A stretch of DNA of 64,000 nucleotides from positions 184,794 to 248,793 of the forward strand of contig DBQQ01000006.1 of the NCBI GenBank assembly GCA_002305315.1, in the 5' to 3' direction. This DNA is from Clostridiales bacterium UBA1390. GTDB lineage: Bacteria > Bacillota > Clostridia > Lachnospirales > Bianqueaceae. A model generated the notes under the pieces. That model saw nothing but the letters and a program-made list of their open reading frames with translations, searched no databases and had not been told where the DNA came from. The position numbers and the translations under genes are program-made. Shown piece by piece: positions 63,472 to 64,000 of the stretch; within the stretch, counting starts at the first letter, position 1, and each line of letters begins with the position of its first letter.

Positions 63472-64000
63472 GTATACGCCCTGGACTGGGAACCTGCTCG
63501 AGCCCTGAATTTTTGAGTATACAGATTTCGCCCGGGGCTCGGGCTCTTTGAGCATGTTGTATTCGCCAGCGACCAGAAGCTTGCCCGAGCTCTGAAAATT
63601 TGAGTATACAGATCCTGCCTGAATCCAGGCTTTTCGAACTTTCTGTATACGCTATCGACCAGGAGCTTGCCTGGGCCCTGAAAATTTGAGTATACAGGTT
63701 CTGCCTGAATCCAGGCTTTTCGAACTTTCTGTATACGCTATCGACCAGGAGCTTGCCTGGGCTCTGAAAATTTGAGTATACTGATTCTGCCCAGACCCGG
63801 GCTTTTCGAGCTTTTTGTATACGCTCCAGACCCGGAACCCGTCCGGGCCCTGAATTTTTGAGTATACTGATTCTGCCCGGGACCCGAGATTTTCGAACAT
63901 GCTGTATACGCCATTAATTAGGAGCCTGCCCGGGACCTGAATTTTTGAGTATACAGATTCTGCCCGGGACCCGAGATTTTCGAGCTTTCTGTATACGCTA
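63472..64000. repeat. Tandem array of 86-87 bp units with paired GTATAC palindromes
   Basis: Six full units run to the right edge and continue past it. GTATACGC (once GTATTCGC) recurs at 63472, 63559, 63645, 63731, 63817, 63904 and 63991 (spacing 86-87). A second palindrome in inverted context, GAGTATACAG or GAGTATACTG, recurs at 63517, 63604, 63690, 63776, 63862 and 63949. Gaps alternate 45 and 41-42 bp. Between the inverted arms lies a GC-rich stem whose two sides change together, for example GCCTG/CAGGC in some copies and GCCCG/CGGGC in another. The 86-bp period breaks any reading frame, so the array is non-coding. Confidence 0.93.

Noticed and set aside
63652-63900. Minus-strand 82-codon frame in the right-hand repeats
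   Set aside because: It lies wholly in the tandem array; the 86-bp period shifts frame in each copy, so a repeated protein is not preserved, and there is no ribosome binding site.
63472-64000. CRISPR array or integron attC cassette array
   Set aside because: Only about 8 bp per unit is variable, far too short for spacers; the units are two inverted half-units. No GTTRRRY/RYYYAAC attC core sites are present.

Overview
The window reads as chromosomal DNA of a monoderm, probably spore-forming Bacillota of class Clostridia, most likely Lachnospiraceae or a close relative. The class rests on a GlgC/GlgD pair, a PdaA-type deacetylase, lipoproteins, Bce-type ABC/two-component genes, DUF1836 and DUF5685 proteins, a type A RNase P RNA and AGGAGG ribosome binding sites. 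The family is inference. Most genes up to about 41 kb lie on the minus strand. No phage, plasmid, CRISPR array or complete insertion sequence was seen.

Layout. 1-3.9 kb: a DUF3810-like gene cut by the left edge, 2-keto-3-deoxygluconate kinase, an unrecognised acidic protein and a PdaA-like lipoprotein. 4-10.4 kb: glycogen genes glgC-glgD-glgA-glgP, with a hairpin between glgD and glgA and no branching enzyme. 10.4-15.8 kb: yerC-like regulator, pcrA, ligA and a second deacetylase lipoprotein. 15.9-20.1 kb: small membrane ORFs, a D,D-carboxypeptidase, thioredoxin reductase and an M29 aminopeptidase. 20.3-25.4 kb: a MATE transporter followed by a MITE-like element, then a GH25 lysozyme with internal 273-bp repeats and a GNAT gene bracketed by two identical tRNA-Gln genes. 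25.7-29.9 kb: one run rnpB - DUF5685 - DnaJ protein - membrane protein - ftsH. 30-34 kb: purM-purN-purD-rhaM. 34-44 kb: uvrA-clpC-radA behind a consensus promoter with a LexA box, a Gfo/Idh/MocA gene, and uvrB.

44-56 kb is the most integrated region. A small alarmone synthetase gene overlaps a GNAT gene, which overlaps a BceR-like regulator, followed by a BceS-like kinase and a BceAB-like transporter. About 6 kb away sits a second BceB-like permease with no ATPase of its own. The transporter and the lone permease carry the same 16-bp inverted repeat at the same distance from their starts, so they are probably one regulon. Between them lie rlmI, a DUF1836 regulator, degV, tRNA-Gly and two small membrane-protein genes, one apparently truncated.

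56-63.3 kb: a cupin and two overlapping Gfo/Idh/MocA oxidoreductases in one operon, a CBS-domain protein, tex behind a promoter whose transcript would start with a long hairpin, and pepV. From about 63.35 kb to the right edge the DNA is a non-coding tandem array of 86-87 bp units, each with two GTATAC palindromes in inverted context alternating at 45 and 41-42 bp. It runs out of the window and is the most unusual object here.
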